Assembly (NCBI GenBank): GCA_964497825.1
Contig: CAZCFA010000005.1
Location: forward strand, 5,559-69,558
Source: RHKX01 sp964497825
GTDB taxonomy: Bacteria > Actinomycetota > Thermoleophilia > Solirubrobacterales > 70-9
Direction of reading: 5' to 3'
Length of the DNA: 64,000 nucleotides
The notes under the pieces were generated by a model that worked only from the letters and a program-made list of their open reading frames with translations, was not told where the DNA came from and searched no databases. The position numbers and the translations under genes were made by a program. Numbering within the stretch: the first letter of the stretch is position 1; every line of letters begins with the position of its first letter. Positions 51,780 through 60,818 of the stretch are shown here, piece after piece.

Positions 51780-52124
51780 ATGAGCGAGCCAACCAGCGCC
51801 GGGGCGGAGCTGCGGGCGTGGTGCCTGGCGATGCCGGGCGCGGTCGAGACGTTCCCGTTCAACCCCGAGACCTCGGCCTTCCGGGTCGCCGCGAGCGGCA
51901 GGATCTTCGCGCTCTCGGCGCTGGCGCGCGATCCGCTCGCGGTCAGCCTCAAGGCCGATCCCGAGATCGTCGCCGGGACCCGGCGCGCCTACGACGCGGC
52001 CGGAGCGGGCTACCACCTCAACAAGCGCCACTGGATGACGATCAGGCGCGGCGGCGACCTCCCCGACCGGCTGCTGCGCGAGCTGATCGAGGACAGCTAC
52101 GACCTCGTCCGGCCGCAGCGATGA
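51780..52124 (+). CDS. MmcQ/YjbR family protein
   Basis: 114 residues with ELRAWCLAMPGAVETFPFNP, LKADPEIVAGTR and HLNKRHWMTI, matching the MmcQ/YjbR family, a small helix-strand fold with a possible DNA-binding role. An ATG at 51780 is used; an earlier in-frame ATG at 51771 is possible. Its stop overlaps the start of the enoyl-CoA hydratase gene (ATGA). Confidence 0.85.
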   Translation: MSEPTSAGAELRAWCLAMPGAVETFPFNPETSAFRVAASGRIFALSALARDPLAVSLKADPEIVAGTRRAYDAAGAGYHLNKRHWMTIRRGGDLPDRLLRELIEDSYDLVRPQR

Positions 52125-53020
52125 GCGCCGGCTTCGAGACGATCCTCTACGCGACCGACGGCGCGGTCGCGACGATCACCCTGAACCGGCCCGAACGGCT
52201 CAACACGATCGTGCCGCCGATGCCGGACGAGGTGCAGGCCGCGGTCGGCACCGCGGTCGCCGACGACGCCGTCAAGGTGATCGTCCTCCGCGGCGCCGGC
52301 CGCTCGTTCTGCGGCGGCTACGACTTCGGCGAGGGGTTCGAGCGCTGGGACGAGCAGATCAAGACCGACGGCCGCTGGGACCCGGGCAAGGACTTCGCCT
52401 TCGCGACCGCCGCCGAGCTGTCGCCGACCCAGAAGCTGCTCAGCGTCTGGCGGGCGCCGAAGCCGGTGATCGCGCAGGTGCACGGCTGGTGCGTCGGCGG
52501 CGGCAGCGACTTCGCGCTCTCCGCCGACCTCGTGATCGCCAGCGAGGACGCGCGGATCGGCACCCCCTACAGCCGCGTCTGGGGCGCCTACCTGTCGGGG
52601 ATGTGGATCTACCGGCTCGGGATGGCGCGGGCGAAGCTGCACGCGCTGACCGGCCGGCCGCTGTCGGGGACCGAGGCCGCCGCGGTCGAGCTGATCAACG
52701 AGGCGGTGCCGTTCGCGCGGCTCGAGCGGCGGGTCGCCGAGCTCGCGGCCGAGCTAGCCGCGATCCCCGCCTCGCAGCTGGCGGCGATGAAGCTGGTCGT
52801 CAACCACGCCTACGAGAGCATGGGGCTGGCCTCGACCCAGACGCTGGGCCCGATCCTCGACGGGCTGATGCGGAACACGCCGGAGGCGCTGCGGTTCATC
52901 GAGCGCGCCGGCGAGCAGGGCGTGCGCGCCGCGATCAGCGACCGCGACGAGCCGTTCGGCGACTACTCCCAGGCGCCGGCCGACGAGCAACCCGACCCCG
53001 GCAACGTGATCGAGCCGTAG
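52121..53020 (+). CDS. Enoyl-CoA hydratase/isomerase family protein
   Basis: 299 residues of the crotonase fold: ITLNRPERLNTI, oxyanion-hole loop RSFCGGYDFGEGF, and the second one at HGWCVGGGSDFALSADLVIA with DARIGTPYSRVWG. In place of the classical Glu pair, the region after GG has DFALS, so hydratase, isomerase or hydrolase activity cannot be assigned. Co-translated with the MmcQ-like gene. Confidence 0.87.
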   Translation: MSAGFETILYATDGAVATITLNRPERLNTIVPPMPDEVQAAVGTAVADDAVKVIVLRGAGRSFCGGYDFGEGFERWDEQIKTDGRWDPGKDFAFATAAELSPTQKLLSVWRAPKPVIAQVHGWCVGGGSDFALSADLVIASEDARIGTPYSRVWGAYLSGMWIYRLGMARAKLHALTGRPLSGTEAAAVELINEAVPFARLERRVAELAAELAAIPASQLAAMKLVVNHAYESMGLASTQTLGPILDGLMRNTPEALRFIERAGEQGVRAAISDRDEPFGDYSQAPADEQPDPGNVIEP

Positions 53021-53136
53021 CGCGGGGGCGGCCACGGGGCCGCACGTGGACCTGACCCCCCGGCCGCGGCGGCGGCCGGCGCACGCGGATCCGATCCGGC
53101 GATCGGGGCCTACGGCGCCGGCGGCCGGCGGCGGCT

Positions 53137-54513
53137 TCAGTCGCGGTCGTGGTTGGAGATGATCAGCCGGTCGGGGTCGTAGGCCCCACGAACCGCCGCG
53201 AGCCGGTCGGCGGCGGCCGCCGGGAACGACCGGCGCCAGCCCGCGTCCTGCTCGGCGAACCCGAGCAGCGTCCGGTCCGAGGTCCAGGGCCGCATCCGGT
53301 CGCTGATCGCCGCGAAGGTCGCCTCGACGCCGGCCCTCGCCTCCGGCGCCGGGACCGGACCGATCGCGTCGAGCAGGTAGGGCGAGTCGATCGCGTCGAG
53401 CGCCCCGTGCGATCGGTCGCCGCGGGCCAGGACGCCGCCGAGATGGCGCAGCTCGAGGTGGATCAGCGGCACGTCGGCCTCGGGCCCGGCGAGCTCGACG
53501 CAGGCGGCGAGCGCGTCGTCGCCGAGCTCATCGAGCGGCAGCCCGAGCGCCAGTGCCGGCAACGGGCCCTCGGGGTCGCCGGCGATCTCGGCCAGCGCCG
53601 GCGCCGGCAGCTCGCCGACCCGCTCGAAGTAGGGATCGGCGACCGCGCGCAGCGGGGCGATCAGCTCCTCGCCCTCGGCGGCGTCGCCGCGATGGGCGAA
53701 GGTGACGCCGACGAGCGCCCGGCCGCGCAGCGGCTCGGGGACGTCGGGGATCGGCGGGAAGCGCAGCAGCTTCAGCGTCGAGCCGAGCGTCTCGGGCGCG
53801 GCCGCGGTGAGCTCGCGCCAGGCGGCGGCGATCTCGGCCGCCCGCTCGATCTCCCAGAGCAGGCCGCCGGCGAACGCCGTCTCCATCGCGAACAGCTCGA
53901 CCTCGATCGCAGTGACGACCGCGTGACCGCCGCCGCCGCCGCGCAGCGCCCAGAACAGGTCGGGCTCTGAGCCGGCCGCGGCGACGCGCTCCTCGCCGTC
54001 GGCGGTGACGACGTCGAAGCTCCGCACCTTGTTGCAGGCCCAGCCCTCCGAGCGGCCGACCCAGGCATGGCCGCCGCTGGCGTGATAGCCGACGAGACCG
54101 ACCGTCCCCGACGATCCGTGCGCGAGGGCGAGCCCGTGCTCGGCCGCGGCCGCTATGACATCGCGACCCCGCGCGCCGGCCCAGGCCCGTGCCGTCCCCG
54201 CCGCCCCGTCGACGGCGACCGTGGCCATTCGCGACAGCTTCAGCAGGATCGCGCCGGAGAGATCGCCGATCGACCCGGCCCCGTGGCCGGTCCCCTGCGG
54301 TGCGACCCGCAGCCCGCGCTGGGCGGCGAAGCGGACCGCGGTCGCGACGTCCTCGGCCGACTCGGCGATCACGACCGCGGCCGGACGCTGGTCGGCGGCC
54401 AGGTTCCAGGCCTGCCGCGCCGGGTCGAATGCCGCCTCGCCGGGGAGGACGACGTCGCCGCCGATCGCCCCGCGCAACCCGCTGACGTCGCCCTCGTTCA
54501 GCTTCCGGCCCAT
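53137..54513 (-). CDS. FAD-linked oxidase of the BBE-like (PCMH/6-hydroxynicotine oxidase) family
   Basis: 458 residues. FAD-binding PCMH domain: AAVVIAESAEDVATAVRFAA, the flavin loop RVAPQGTGHGAGSIGD, HGSSGTVGLVGYHASGGHAW with a histidine for covalent flavin and WALRGGGGGHAVVTAIE. A C-terminal BBE segment ends AYDPDRLIISN. It oxidises alcohols, sugars or aromatic compounds with O2; substrate unknown. No signal peptide, so probably cytoplasmic. Stands alone between divergent or convergent neighbours. Confidence 0.88.
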   Translation of the reverse strand: MGRKLNEGDVSGLRGAIGGDVVLPGEAAFDPARQAWNLAADQRPAAVVIAESAEDVATAVRFAAQRGLRVAPQGTGHGAGSIGDLSGAILLKLSRMATVAVDGAAGTARAWAGARGRDVIAAAAEHGLALAHGSSGTVGLVGYHASGGHAWVGRSEGWACNKVRSFDVVTADGEERVAAAGSEPDLFWALRGGGGGHAVVTAIEVELFAMETAFAGGLLWEIERAAEIAAAWRELTAAAPETLGSTLKLLRFPPIPDVPEPLRGRALVGVTFAHRGDAAEGEELIAPLRAVADPYFERVGELPAPALAEIAGDPEGPLPALALGLPLDELGDDALAACVELAGPEADVPLIHLELRHLGGVLARGDRSHGALDAIDSPYLLDAIGPVPAPEARAGVEATFAAISDRMRPWTSDRTLLGFAEQDAGWRRSFPAAAADRLAAVRGAYDPDRLIISNHDRD

Positions 54514-54644
54514 CCGGCCTCCTCGTCTCGGTTGGATTGCGCCGGCAGCCTACCCCGGACCGGCCCGCTGCGCCGGCGTTCGTCCGGTCCCGGCGCTCGG
54601 TGGCGTTCGGGCCGCGCCGGGCGTCGGCGATCGGCCGGCGCTTG

Positions 54645-56060
54645 CTACGGCAGCTTGACGACGCCGGGCGGGCGCCAGGCGCCGGTCCGCGCGGCCTTCG
54701 TCGGGCCGTAGAGGCGCAGGCTGAGGCGGAAGCTGCCGGCCGCTGGCGACGGCAGCCAGTTGACGGTCGGGTCGTCCGGGTCGGTCGCCTGGATCGCGAT
54801 CACGATCGAGCCGTCGGGCCGCCGGACCAGCGGCGGGTGGCTGGGGCCGACCGAGTAGCGGTCGATCGGGTTGTCGACGAGGTAGCCGGAGCCGTCGTAC
54901 ATCGTCAGCGACCAGAAGTACCTGGTGGGCGGCGCCAGGCCGGGCGCGAAGGTGAGCGTGTAGCGGTTGGCGCCGTTGTAGAGGGCGCCGCTGCCGTCGG
55001 TGATACCGGACGGGTAGATCGCCTCGTCGGGGGTGTTGGCGCCGAGGCCGACGGTCGCGATCTGCGCCCGGAACGCGTAGTCGGTCCCGTAGTCACCGAT
55101 GTTGGCGGCGGGCAGCAGCCAGCCCTGGGTCCGCTGCGCCTCGGTCAGCAAGGTCAGCCGCGTCCGACCGGGCAGCGCCGCCGCCTCGCCGGCGACGCCG
55201 GCGTAGAGGGCGTCGAGAACGCCGGGGTCGAGGCCCGCCCGCTCGGGCGAGAGCCCCGGACCGATGCCGAGCGGCGCGAGCTGGTCGAGCAACGGCGCAT
55301 CGCGCTTCGGCGGCGGGTTCCTCGCCAGCTCCTTGTTCAGCGCCGCGATGAACCCGGGGCCGTCGGTCGGCGTCGGGTAGCTGGCGGGCTTGCCCGGCCT
55401 GCACCCCTTCTTGAACCTCTTCGCCTTGCCGTTGAGCCGGGTCAGGCTGTACTTCGCCATCAGCTTCTGCGCCTTGCGCTGGTCCTTGGCGTCGGTCGCC
55501 AGCGTGCGGCCGAGCACCCAGACGCGGCGGTAGGAGGACTTGATCACCCGCGCGCCCTTCGGCTTGTGGCGCTTGCCGCCATGGCCCCGCCACTTGACGA
55601 CGAAGCTCCCCGCCTTGCCGCCGTCCTCGCGCAGGCCCGGGATGTCGATCACGTTCGTGTAGGGGTCGAGCAGCTCGAAGCTGTAGTAACGCTTGCCCAT
55701 CCGCGGGTGGCCGATCACGATCGGGCCGTGGGAGAGATCGAGATGGGCGATCGAGTAGAGGGTGTCGGTGTTCGGCGCGACGACGGTGCGGGCGCCGGCG
55801 CCGGCGAAGCGACCGGCGTTGGAGAACGAGTTGACCGGCGCGTCGCCGCGCGTGTCGGGGCAGTTGACGCTGGTCATCTCGCGCCGCACGCGGATGAACT
55901 CGAGCAGCGGGAAGCCGTAGTCGTAGGCCCGGGCGCCGAGCTCACGCGCCTGCTCGGGCCCGGGCGCCGCGGCCGCCGGAGCGGCGCCCAGCGCGCAGGC
56001 GAGCGCCGCGATCAGGAAGGCCGCCGGAACCAACCGGCGATGGCTCGCTCGACTGCTCAA
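54645..56060 (-). CDS. Secreted DUF1254/DUF1214 protein
   Basis: 471 residues with a signal peptide (LIAALACALGAAPAAAA). The DUF1254 part has AYDYGFPLLEF, NTDTLYSIAHLDLSHGPIVI and YYSFELLDPYTNV. The DUF1214 part holds PPTRYFWSLTMYDGSGYLVDNPIDRYSVG, shown here in two pieces: PPTRYFWSLTMYDGSGY and LVDNPIDRYSVG. These domains are often paired in proteins of unknown role linked to membrane or lipid stress. Start is TTG 56060 preceded by GAGGAG. Lys-rich stretches in the middle are an insertion not usual in the family. Confidence 0.86.
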   Translation of the reverse strand: MSSRASHRRLVPAAFLIAALACALGAAPAAAAPGPEQARELGARAYDYGFPLLEFIRVRREMTSVNCPDTRGDAPVNSFSNAGRFAGAGARTVVAPNTDTLYSIAHLDLSHGPIVIGHPRMGKRYYSFELLDPYTNVIDIPGLREDGGKAGSFVVKWRGHGGKRHKPKGARVIKSSYRRVWVLGRTLATDAKDQRKAQKLMAKYSLTRLNGKAKRFKKGCRPGKPASYPTPTDGPGFIAALNKELARNPPPKRDAPLLDQLAPLGIGPGLSPERAGLDPGVLDALYAGVAGEAAALPGRTRLTLLTEAQRTQGWLLPAANIGDYGTDYAFRAQIATVGLGANTPDEAIYPSGITDGSGALYNGANRYTLTFAPGLAPPTRYFWSLTMYDGSGYLVDNPIDRYSVGPSHPPLVRRPDGSIVIAIQATDPDDPTVNWLPSPAAGSFRLSLRLYGPTKAARTGAWRPPGVVKLP

Positions 56061-56273
56061 CTCCCCACTCCTCGGGCTTCTATCGACGTAGGGTCAACAT
56101 TATCCGGCGCCGGGAGTTGCGGCGGCGATCGCCGCTGCCGCCGCCGGCCGCGCGGCCCCGCCGGCGCCGGATCGGTTCACCGAGGCCGTTTCCGGAATCT
56201 CAGGGGGGCGGTTCCGCGGAACCGCCCCGGTCGGCATCCCGGCACGCGCGAGCGCTGATCTAGGGTTGCCGCG

Positions 56274-57044
56274 ATGGGCGGCGCCGAGCAGGAGCTGACG
56301 ATCGAGGAGCTCGCGGCGCGGGTCGGGGTCAGCGCCCGCAACATCCGCGCCTACCAGACCCAGGGGCTGCTGCCGCTGCCCGAGCGCCGCGGCCGGATCG
56401 GCGTCTACGGGCCCGACCACGTCGCCCGGCTCGAGATGATCCGCGACCTCCGCGAGCAGGGCATCGGCTTGGCGGCGATCGAGCGCCTGACCCGCTGGGG
56501 CGAGGGGATCGCGCCCGAGGAGCTGCGGGCGAGCGCGGCGTCGATGCTTCAGGGGCTGATCGAGGAGGAGCCGGTGATCGTCGCCGCCGGCGACGCGGCC
56601 GACACCTGGGGCGAGGAGATCACCCCGGAGCTGCTCGAGCGCTCGCAGGCGACCGGCTTCTTCAGCGCCCGCGACGACGGCACCTTCGTCGTCCACAGCC
56701 CGACCCTGCGCGCGCACGGCCGGGCGCTGAAGGAGATGGGGGTCGGCTTCGAGCAGGCGATCGCGACGATGGAGACGCTGCGCGAGCACCTCGACGCGAT
56801 CGCGGCCGCCTTCACCGAGCTGTTCGTCTCGCGGATGCCGGCGCCCGAGCTCGACGGCAGCGAGACGCCGGCGCAGCGGGCGGCGGCGCTGCGGGCGATC
56901 GCGACCGAGGTCGAGCGCGCCAAGCCGATGGCGACGACCGCGGTCAACGCCGCCTTCCGGCTCGTCCTGCAGGAGCGGCTCGAGGAGGCGCTGGAGCGGG
57001 CGCTGACCGAGGACGCGGGAGCCGGGCGCCGCCGCCGCGACTGA
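56274..57044 (+). CDS. MerR-family transcriptional regulator
   Basis: 256 residues. The MerR helix-turn-helix is at the start (LTIEELAARVGVSARNIRAY and PERRGRIGVYGPDHVARLEMI). The long C-terminal part is helical with no cysteine cluster, so it senses an organic ligand or has another effector and not a metal. It is convergent with the P450 gene (three bases between stops), so co-regulation by a shared promoter is not possible. Confidence 0.88.
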   Translation: MGGAEQELTIEELAARVGVSARNIRAYQTQGLLPLPERRGRIGVYGPDHVARLEMIRDLREQGIGLAAIERLTRWGEGIAPEELRASAASMLQGLIEEEPVIVAAGDAADTWGEEITPELLERSQATGFFSARDDGTFVVHSPTLRAHGRALKEMGVGFEQAIATMETLREHLDAIAAAFTELFVSRMPAPELDGSETPAQRAAALRAIATEVERAKPMATTAVNAAFRLVLQERLEEALERALTEDAGAGRRRRD

Positions 57045-57047
57045 TCG

Positions 57048-58490
57048 CTACAGCAGGCGCTCGACGACGACCCGCCCGCCCTCGCGGGGCACGAGCGTGA
57101 CGTTGCGGTGGCGCTCGCGCTCGGGCCGCGGGTCGGCGTAGGTGAGGTCGGCGCGACGGGCGATCGTGCCGAGCACGATCCGCTGCTCGGCCATCGCCAG
57201 CGCCGAGCCGAGGCAGCGGCGGGTGCCGCCACCGAACGGGATCCAGGTGTAGGTGCCGGGCTTGACCCCGAGGAAGCGCTCGGGCAGGAACTCGTGCGGG
57301 CGCGGATAGAGGTCGGGGCGGTGATGGGTGTTGACGATGTTGGCGCCGACGATGCTGTTCTTGGGAACGACCCAGTCGCCGAGCCGCCAGTCGGTCTGCA
57401 CGCGGCGGGCGACGAGCGGGACGACCGGGCGGGCCCGCATCGTCTCGTGGATCGTCGCCTCGATCCACTCGTCGGCGCGGTCGCCGCCGCGGACTGCGTC
57501 GCGGAGATCGCGGTGGGCGGCGGGCGTGCGGACGAGCCGCTCGAACGCCCAGGCGAGCGAGTTCGCGGTCGTCTCGTGGCCGGCGAGGACGAGCGAGATC
57601 AGCTCGTCACGAAGCTCCTCGTCGCTCAGCGACCGCCCCTCGTCATCGGTCGCGACCAGCAGCAGCGAGAGCACGTCGTCGCCGCGCTCGGCCGGCGGGA
57701 TCGCGCGACGCTCGGCGATCACCCGGTAGTAGCTCCTGTCGATCCGGTCGAGGACCAGCTTCAGCGGGCCGCGCGGCTCGAGCTGGCCCGCGTAGATCAG
57801 CTCGACCAGGTTCCAGATCGGGCGCTCTGAGAGCGCCATGAAGAAACGCGTGTCGTCGCGGAGCCGGCGCTCGGCGCTGCCCGCCGGCGGCTCGCCCGCG
57901 ATCCCGAAGATGCCGCTCATGATCACCTCGAGCGTCACCGCCTGCATCCGCTTCGCCAGCGGGAACTGCTCGCCGGCGCTCCAGCCGTCGACCTCGCGCT
58001 CGGCGACCGCCGTGATGCGCTCGGCGTAGCGGCCGATCGCGTCGCCGTGGAACGCCGGCAGGAGCAGCTTGCGCTGGCGCATGTGGCGCTCGCCGTTGGC
58101 GGTCAGAATCGAGTTCGGGCCGACGACCGGCCGCAGCGGCGACTCCGCCGTCGCCGACGGCGCGATCGCCGGCTTCGCCGTGAACAGCGCCTTGGTGTGG
58201 TCGGGGTGGCTGCTGAGCACGAACGTCTCCTCGCGCGTGATCACCGGGAACCTGAAGGTCTCGCCGATCTCGCGGGCGGCGCGGGCGAAGTAGGGCAGCG
58301 GCCGGGTGCCGAACATGATCGTCTGCCGCAGGCCCGACCCGGGCAGCGCCGGCGGCAGCGCGATCGGCGCCGAGCCCGCTTCGATCGGCCCCGCCGGCGA
58401 CGGCGGCGCGCTCCCCAGCAGCGGATTCGCGGCCGCGGCGGACTCGGCCTTGTCGGCGGGTGCCGGGGCGGTGCTCGTCGCGGCTTCCAT
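57048..58490 (-). CDS. Cytochrome P450
   Basis: 480 residues, a soluble class I P450. The I-helix motif AGHETTANSLAWAFERL, ExxR in IHETMRARP and the heme-thiolate loop FGGGTRRCLGSALA are all intact. The first 45 residues are Ala/Pro-rich and vary between relatives. It needs a ferredoxin partner not encoded nearby. The substrate (fatty acid, terpene or xenobiotic) cannot be told. The spacer upstream (58491-58720) holds its promoter region. Confidence 0.92.
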   Translation of the reverse strand: MEAATSTAPAPADKAESAAAANPLLGSAPPSPAGPIEAGSAPIALPPALPGSGLRQTIMFGTRPLPYFARAAREIGETFRFPVITREETFVLSSHPDHTKALFTAKPAIAPSATAESPLRPVVGPNSILTANGERHMRQRKLLLPAFHGDAIGRYAERITAVAEREVDGWSAGEQFPLAKRMQAVTLEVIMSGIFGIAGEPPAGSAERRLRDDTRFFMALSERPIWNLVELIYAGQLEPRGPLKLVLDRIDRSYYRVIAERRAIPPAERGDDVLSLLLVATDDEGRSLSDEELRDELISLVLAGHETTANSLAWAFERLVRTPAAHRDLRDAVRGGDRADEWIEATIHETMRARPVVPLVARRVQTDWRLGDWVVPKNSIVGANIVNTHHRPDLYPRPHEFLPERFLGVKPGTYTWIPFGGGTRRCLGSALAMAEQRIVLGTIARRADLTYADPRPERERHRNVTLVPREGGRVVVERLL

Positions 58491-59039
58491 CGCCGCGAGG
58501 ATAGACCCTTACAGAAGTTTTGTCACGGTCGAGCTTTGGTCCGGCGGCACGCTGCCCGCGGGCGCGGCGCGGCGGATCGGAATCCGCACAGGCAGCCGCG
58601 CGCTTCGCGGCCCCAGGCACAGTTTCGGTGCGGTTCGCGCAGCGTCACCTCGGTCGTCACCGCGGCGATGCTTGTGGCGAGCCCGCCGGCGTCGCGGAGG
58701 GGGCTCGCGCGCGCGAACCGCTGCGGATCGCTTCGCCCCAGGCGAGGTGATCCGCGCCAGAGGGTGGATATGAACGCTAGCTGCGCCAACTGCTGCGAAT
58801 CGCTTCGCCCGAGGCGAGGCGATCCGTGCCGCAAGGCGGGTGTGAGCGCTACCTGCGCGAACCGCTGCGGATCGCTTCGCCCCAGGCGAGGTGATCCGCA
58901 GCGGAAGGCCGGAGCGGGGCGCCGCCGGGTGCGCGGCGGGCCGATGTAGGCTTGGCCTCGCTTTGCTGGCTCGCGGGGCAACATCCTGGTCGCGGCGGGT
59001 GGCGCCGCGACGAGCGGGCTGACCGGCCCTCCCCCGGTC
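58491..59039. other. 549-bp gene-free spacer with repeat array
   Basis: No gene is supported here. Open frames on both strands are driven by the 72-bp tandem repeat. The left part holds the P450 promoter region (AGAAGTTTTGTCA at about 58513). The right part (58920-59039) leads to the GAP-family gene. The three palindromes are listed separately. Confidence 0.7.
58723..58899. repeat. Three 33-bp palindromes in a 72-bp-period tandem array (copies 2-4)
   Basis: Copies at 58723-58755, 58795-58827 and 58867-58899 start exactly 72 bases apart. The consensus is GCGGATCGCTTCGCC, CCA loop, GGCGAGGTGATCCGC. The middle copy differs in several bases but mostly keeps base pairing. The flanks between copies also match (for example CTGCG-C-GAACCGCTGC and GCCANAGGNNGG-type parts), so whole 72-bp units are repeated. 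Related elements are at 34337 and 59877. They resemble REP-type palindromes that fold in DNA or RNA. Confidence 0.8.
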
Positions 59040-59702
59040 ATGGTCGCGGCGTTCGCCGTCATCCTCCCGCTCAGCCTCGGCGGAGCGGTCAGCCCGATGA
59101 TGCTGACCGAGCAGACCGTCCTGCTGGGTGCGAGCGGCAGACGCGCCGCCAACCTCTTCGCGCTCGGCGCGACGTTGACGCTCCTGGCCCTGGTCCTGCT
59201 GCTCGTCCTGCTCGGCGGCGCGATCGAGCTGCCGACGGCGCCGAAGCTGAACGCGACGCTCGACATCGTCCTCGGCGTCGCGCTGCTGCTACTCGGAGCA
59301 GCGGTCCACCTCCACGGAGAGCGGCTGCTACCGACGCGCGCGGAGCGGCCGGCGGGCGGGCGGCGCTCGCTCGCGACCAACCCCGCGGCGGCGTTTCCGT
59401 TCGGCGCCTTCTCGATGGCGACGAACTTCACGACGCTGGCGCTCGTCGTCGCGATCGCGAAGGAGATCTCGGCGGCCGATGTCGACGCCGCCGGGCGCGC
59501 GCTGCTGGTCGGCGCCGTCGTCGCGATCTGCTCGACCCCGGCATGGCTGCCGCTCGACACCTCGAAGCTGGCGCCGCGGGCCGGCCGCAGGGCACTCGAC
59601 GGCGCCCACCGGCTGATCGCCGCGCACGGGCGCCTCGGCCTGACGCTGCTGCTGCTGCTCGCGGGCCTGTTCCTGCTCGCCCGCGGCCTGTTCAACGTCT
59701 GA
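59040..59702 (+). CDS. GAP-family (LysE-like) membrane protein
   Basis: 220 residues with six hydrophobic helices arranged in two halves. It shows ILPLSLGGAVSPMMLTEQT near the start and FPFGAFSMATNFTTLALVV in the second half, typical of the GAP (Sap, LysE superfamily) proteins of Actinobacteria, which are linked to export or cell-surface glycopeptidolipid transport. No partner gene lies adjacent. Confidence 0.75.
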   Translation: MVAAFAVILPLSLGGAVSPMMLTEQTVLLGASGRRAANLFALGATLTLLALVLLLVLLGGAIELPTAPKLNATLDIVLGVALLLLGAAVHLHGERLLPTRAERPAGGRRSLATNPAAAFPFGAFSMATNFTTLALVVAIAKEISAADVDAAGRALLVGAVVAICSTPAWLPLDTSKLAPRAGRRALDGAHRLIAAHGRLGLTLLLLLAGLFLLARGLFNV

Positions 59703-59876
59703 GCCAGGGTCGCCCTCGGCGGCGGCCGGCGAGGCCGCGCCACCGCCGGTCGACGCGCCACCGCGGGTCGCAGGGATACCGCTGGTCGCAAGGACACCGC
59801 CGGTCGACGCGGCGTAGCGAGCGCCGCGTGCCGCGCCGCCGCCGACCCTGCGACTGCCTCGCTCGCGCACACCACT

Positions 59877-59909
59877 GCGAATCGCTTGGCCCCAGGCGAG
59901 GTGATCCGC
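59877..59909. repeat. 33-bp palindromic repeat, copy 5
   Basis: GCGAATCGCTTGGCC, CCA, GGCGAGGTGATCCGC, followed by a GCCGGAAGGTCCGG segment also seen after copy 4. The spacer 59703-59993 further contains imperfect repeats of CACCGCNGGTCG and two direct copies of a 23-bp segment beginning CGCCACCGGCC, the second ending at the stop codon of the R2-like gene (59994-59996). Confidence 0.7.
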
Positions 59910-59993
59910 GCCGGAAGGTCCGGGCGGCCGGAGTACCGGGCGCCACCGGCCCGCTCCGGCGTCAGGCCGCCCGCGCCACCGGCCGCTCCGGCG

Positions 59994-60818
59994 TCAGAGC
60001 GCGACGCCGATGATCCCGAGCCGCCGGTTGAGGCCGCCGAGCGCGAACTCGCGGACGGCGTCGATCTCGACCCCGAGCCGCTCGATGTCGGGCCCGCCCT
60101 CCGAACCGCTCAGCGTCTCGGCGACCGCCGGCAGTAGCTCCGCGAGCGTCGCCCGAACCGTCTCCGCCTGTCCAGGCGCGGCCCGCACCGTCTCGCGCAG
60201 GAACCAGACGCCGTAGGCGATGTGCCGGGTCTCGTCGTGGTGGATCAGCTCGTAGCCGGCGACGAACCCCGGCAGCAGGCGCTCGCGTCCGAGGTACTCG
60301 GTCGCGAACCTGAACGTGGTCAGGCCGAGCGTGGCCTCGAGGACCAGGTGGTAGATCGTCACGAAGCGGACCTTGGCGGCGAGGTCGCCGGGCGCGGCGA
60401 CGAGCGCCCGGTGGGCCTCGACCAGCGCCACGTCGAAGATCTGCCGAAACGCCGGCGAGACCTCCCTGCGCGCCCGCTCGACGTGAGCGGGGACGGTCGC
60501 CGGCGCGGCGACGACCTCGTCCTGAAAGCGCGCGTAGAACTGCATGTGACGGGCCTCATCGACCTGCTGGGTGGCGAGGAACGTCGCCTCCTCCTCGCTG
60601 CCGTGGGCTCCGACCAGGCCCGAGAACTTGGTCGTGATCCGCTCCTCGGCGACCATCAGCGAGGCGAGCAGCCAGTAGACCAGCTCCCGATCGGCCGCGT
60701 CGATCGCCCGCCACTGCGCGCGGTCGGGCTCGAGATCGACCCCGAACGGGTTCCATTGCGACCGCTCCCAGCGCTCGTAGAGCGCCTGCGGGCCGTTGAG
60801 CTCGATCTCGTCGCTCAC
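59994..60818 (-). CDS. R2-like diiron/dimanganese ferritin-like oxidase (R2lox-like)
   Basis: 274 residues with six candidate metal ligands in a ferritin-like helical bundle: a Glu in VAEERITT (E58/E59), ExxH in VDEARH (E88, H91), E161 and ExxH in DETRH (E196, H199). A tyrosine five residues before E161 (Y156) and a 35-residue gap to the last ExxH agree with R2lox (Y162/E167/E202). So this is more like R2-like ligand-binding oxidase than class I ribonucleotide reductase R2. Start GTG 60818 overlaps the arsM stop. Its link with arsenic methylation is unexpected. Substrate unknown. Confidence 0.75.
   Translation of the reverse strand: MSDEIELNGPQALYERWERSQWNPFGVDLEPDRAQWRAIDAADRELVYWLLASLMVAEERITTKFSGLVGAHGSEEEATFLATQQVDEARHMQFYARFQDEVVAAPATVPAHVERARREVSPAFRQIFDVALVEAHRALVAAPGDLAAKVRFVTIYHLVLEATLGLTTFRFATEYLGRERLLPGFVAGYELIHHDETRHIAYGVWFLRETVRAAPGQAETVRATLAELLPAVAETLSGSEGGPDIERLGVEIDAVREFALGGLNRRLGIIGVAL

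Noticed and set aside
58723..58899. Possible CRISPR array (repeats with regular spacing)
   Set aside because: Only three units, the spacers are themselves similar to each other, and no cas genes are present; the units are palindromic tandem repeats.
58047..58949. A plus-strand frame with repeated CGSLRPRRGDP segments
   Set aside because: It runs antisense to the P450 gene and through the palindrome array, and no family is recognisable.
58523..59875. A minus-strand frame of 450 codons with a repeated CGSPRLGRSDPQ-like segment
   Set aside because: The peptide repeat is made by the 72-bp DNA palindrome array, and the frame is antisense to the GAP-family gene.
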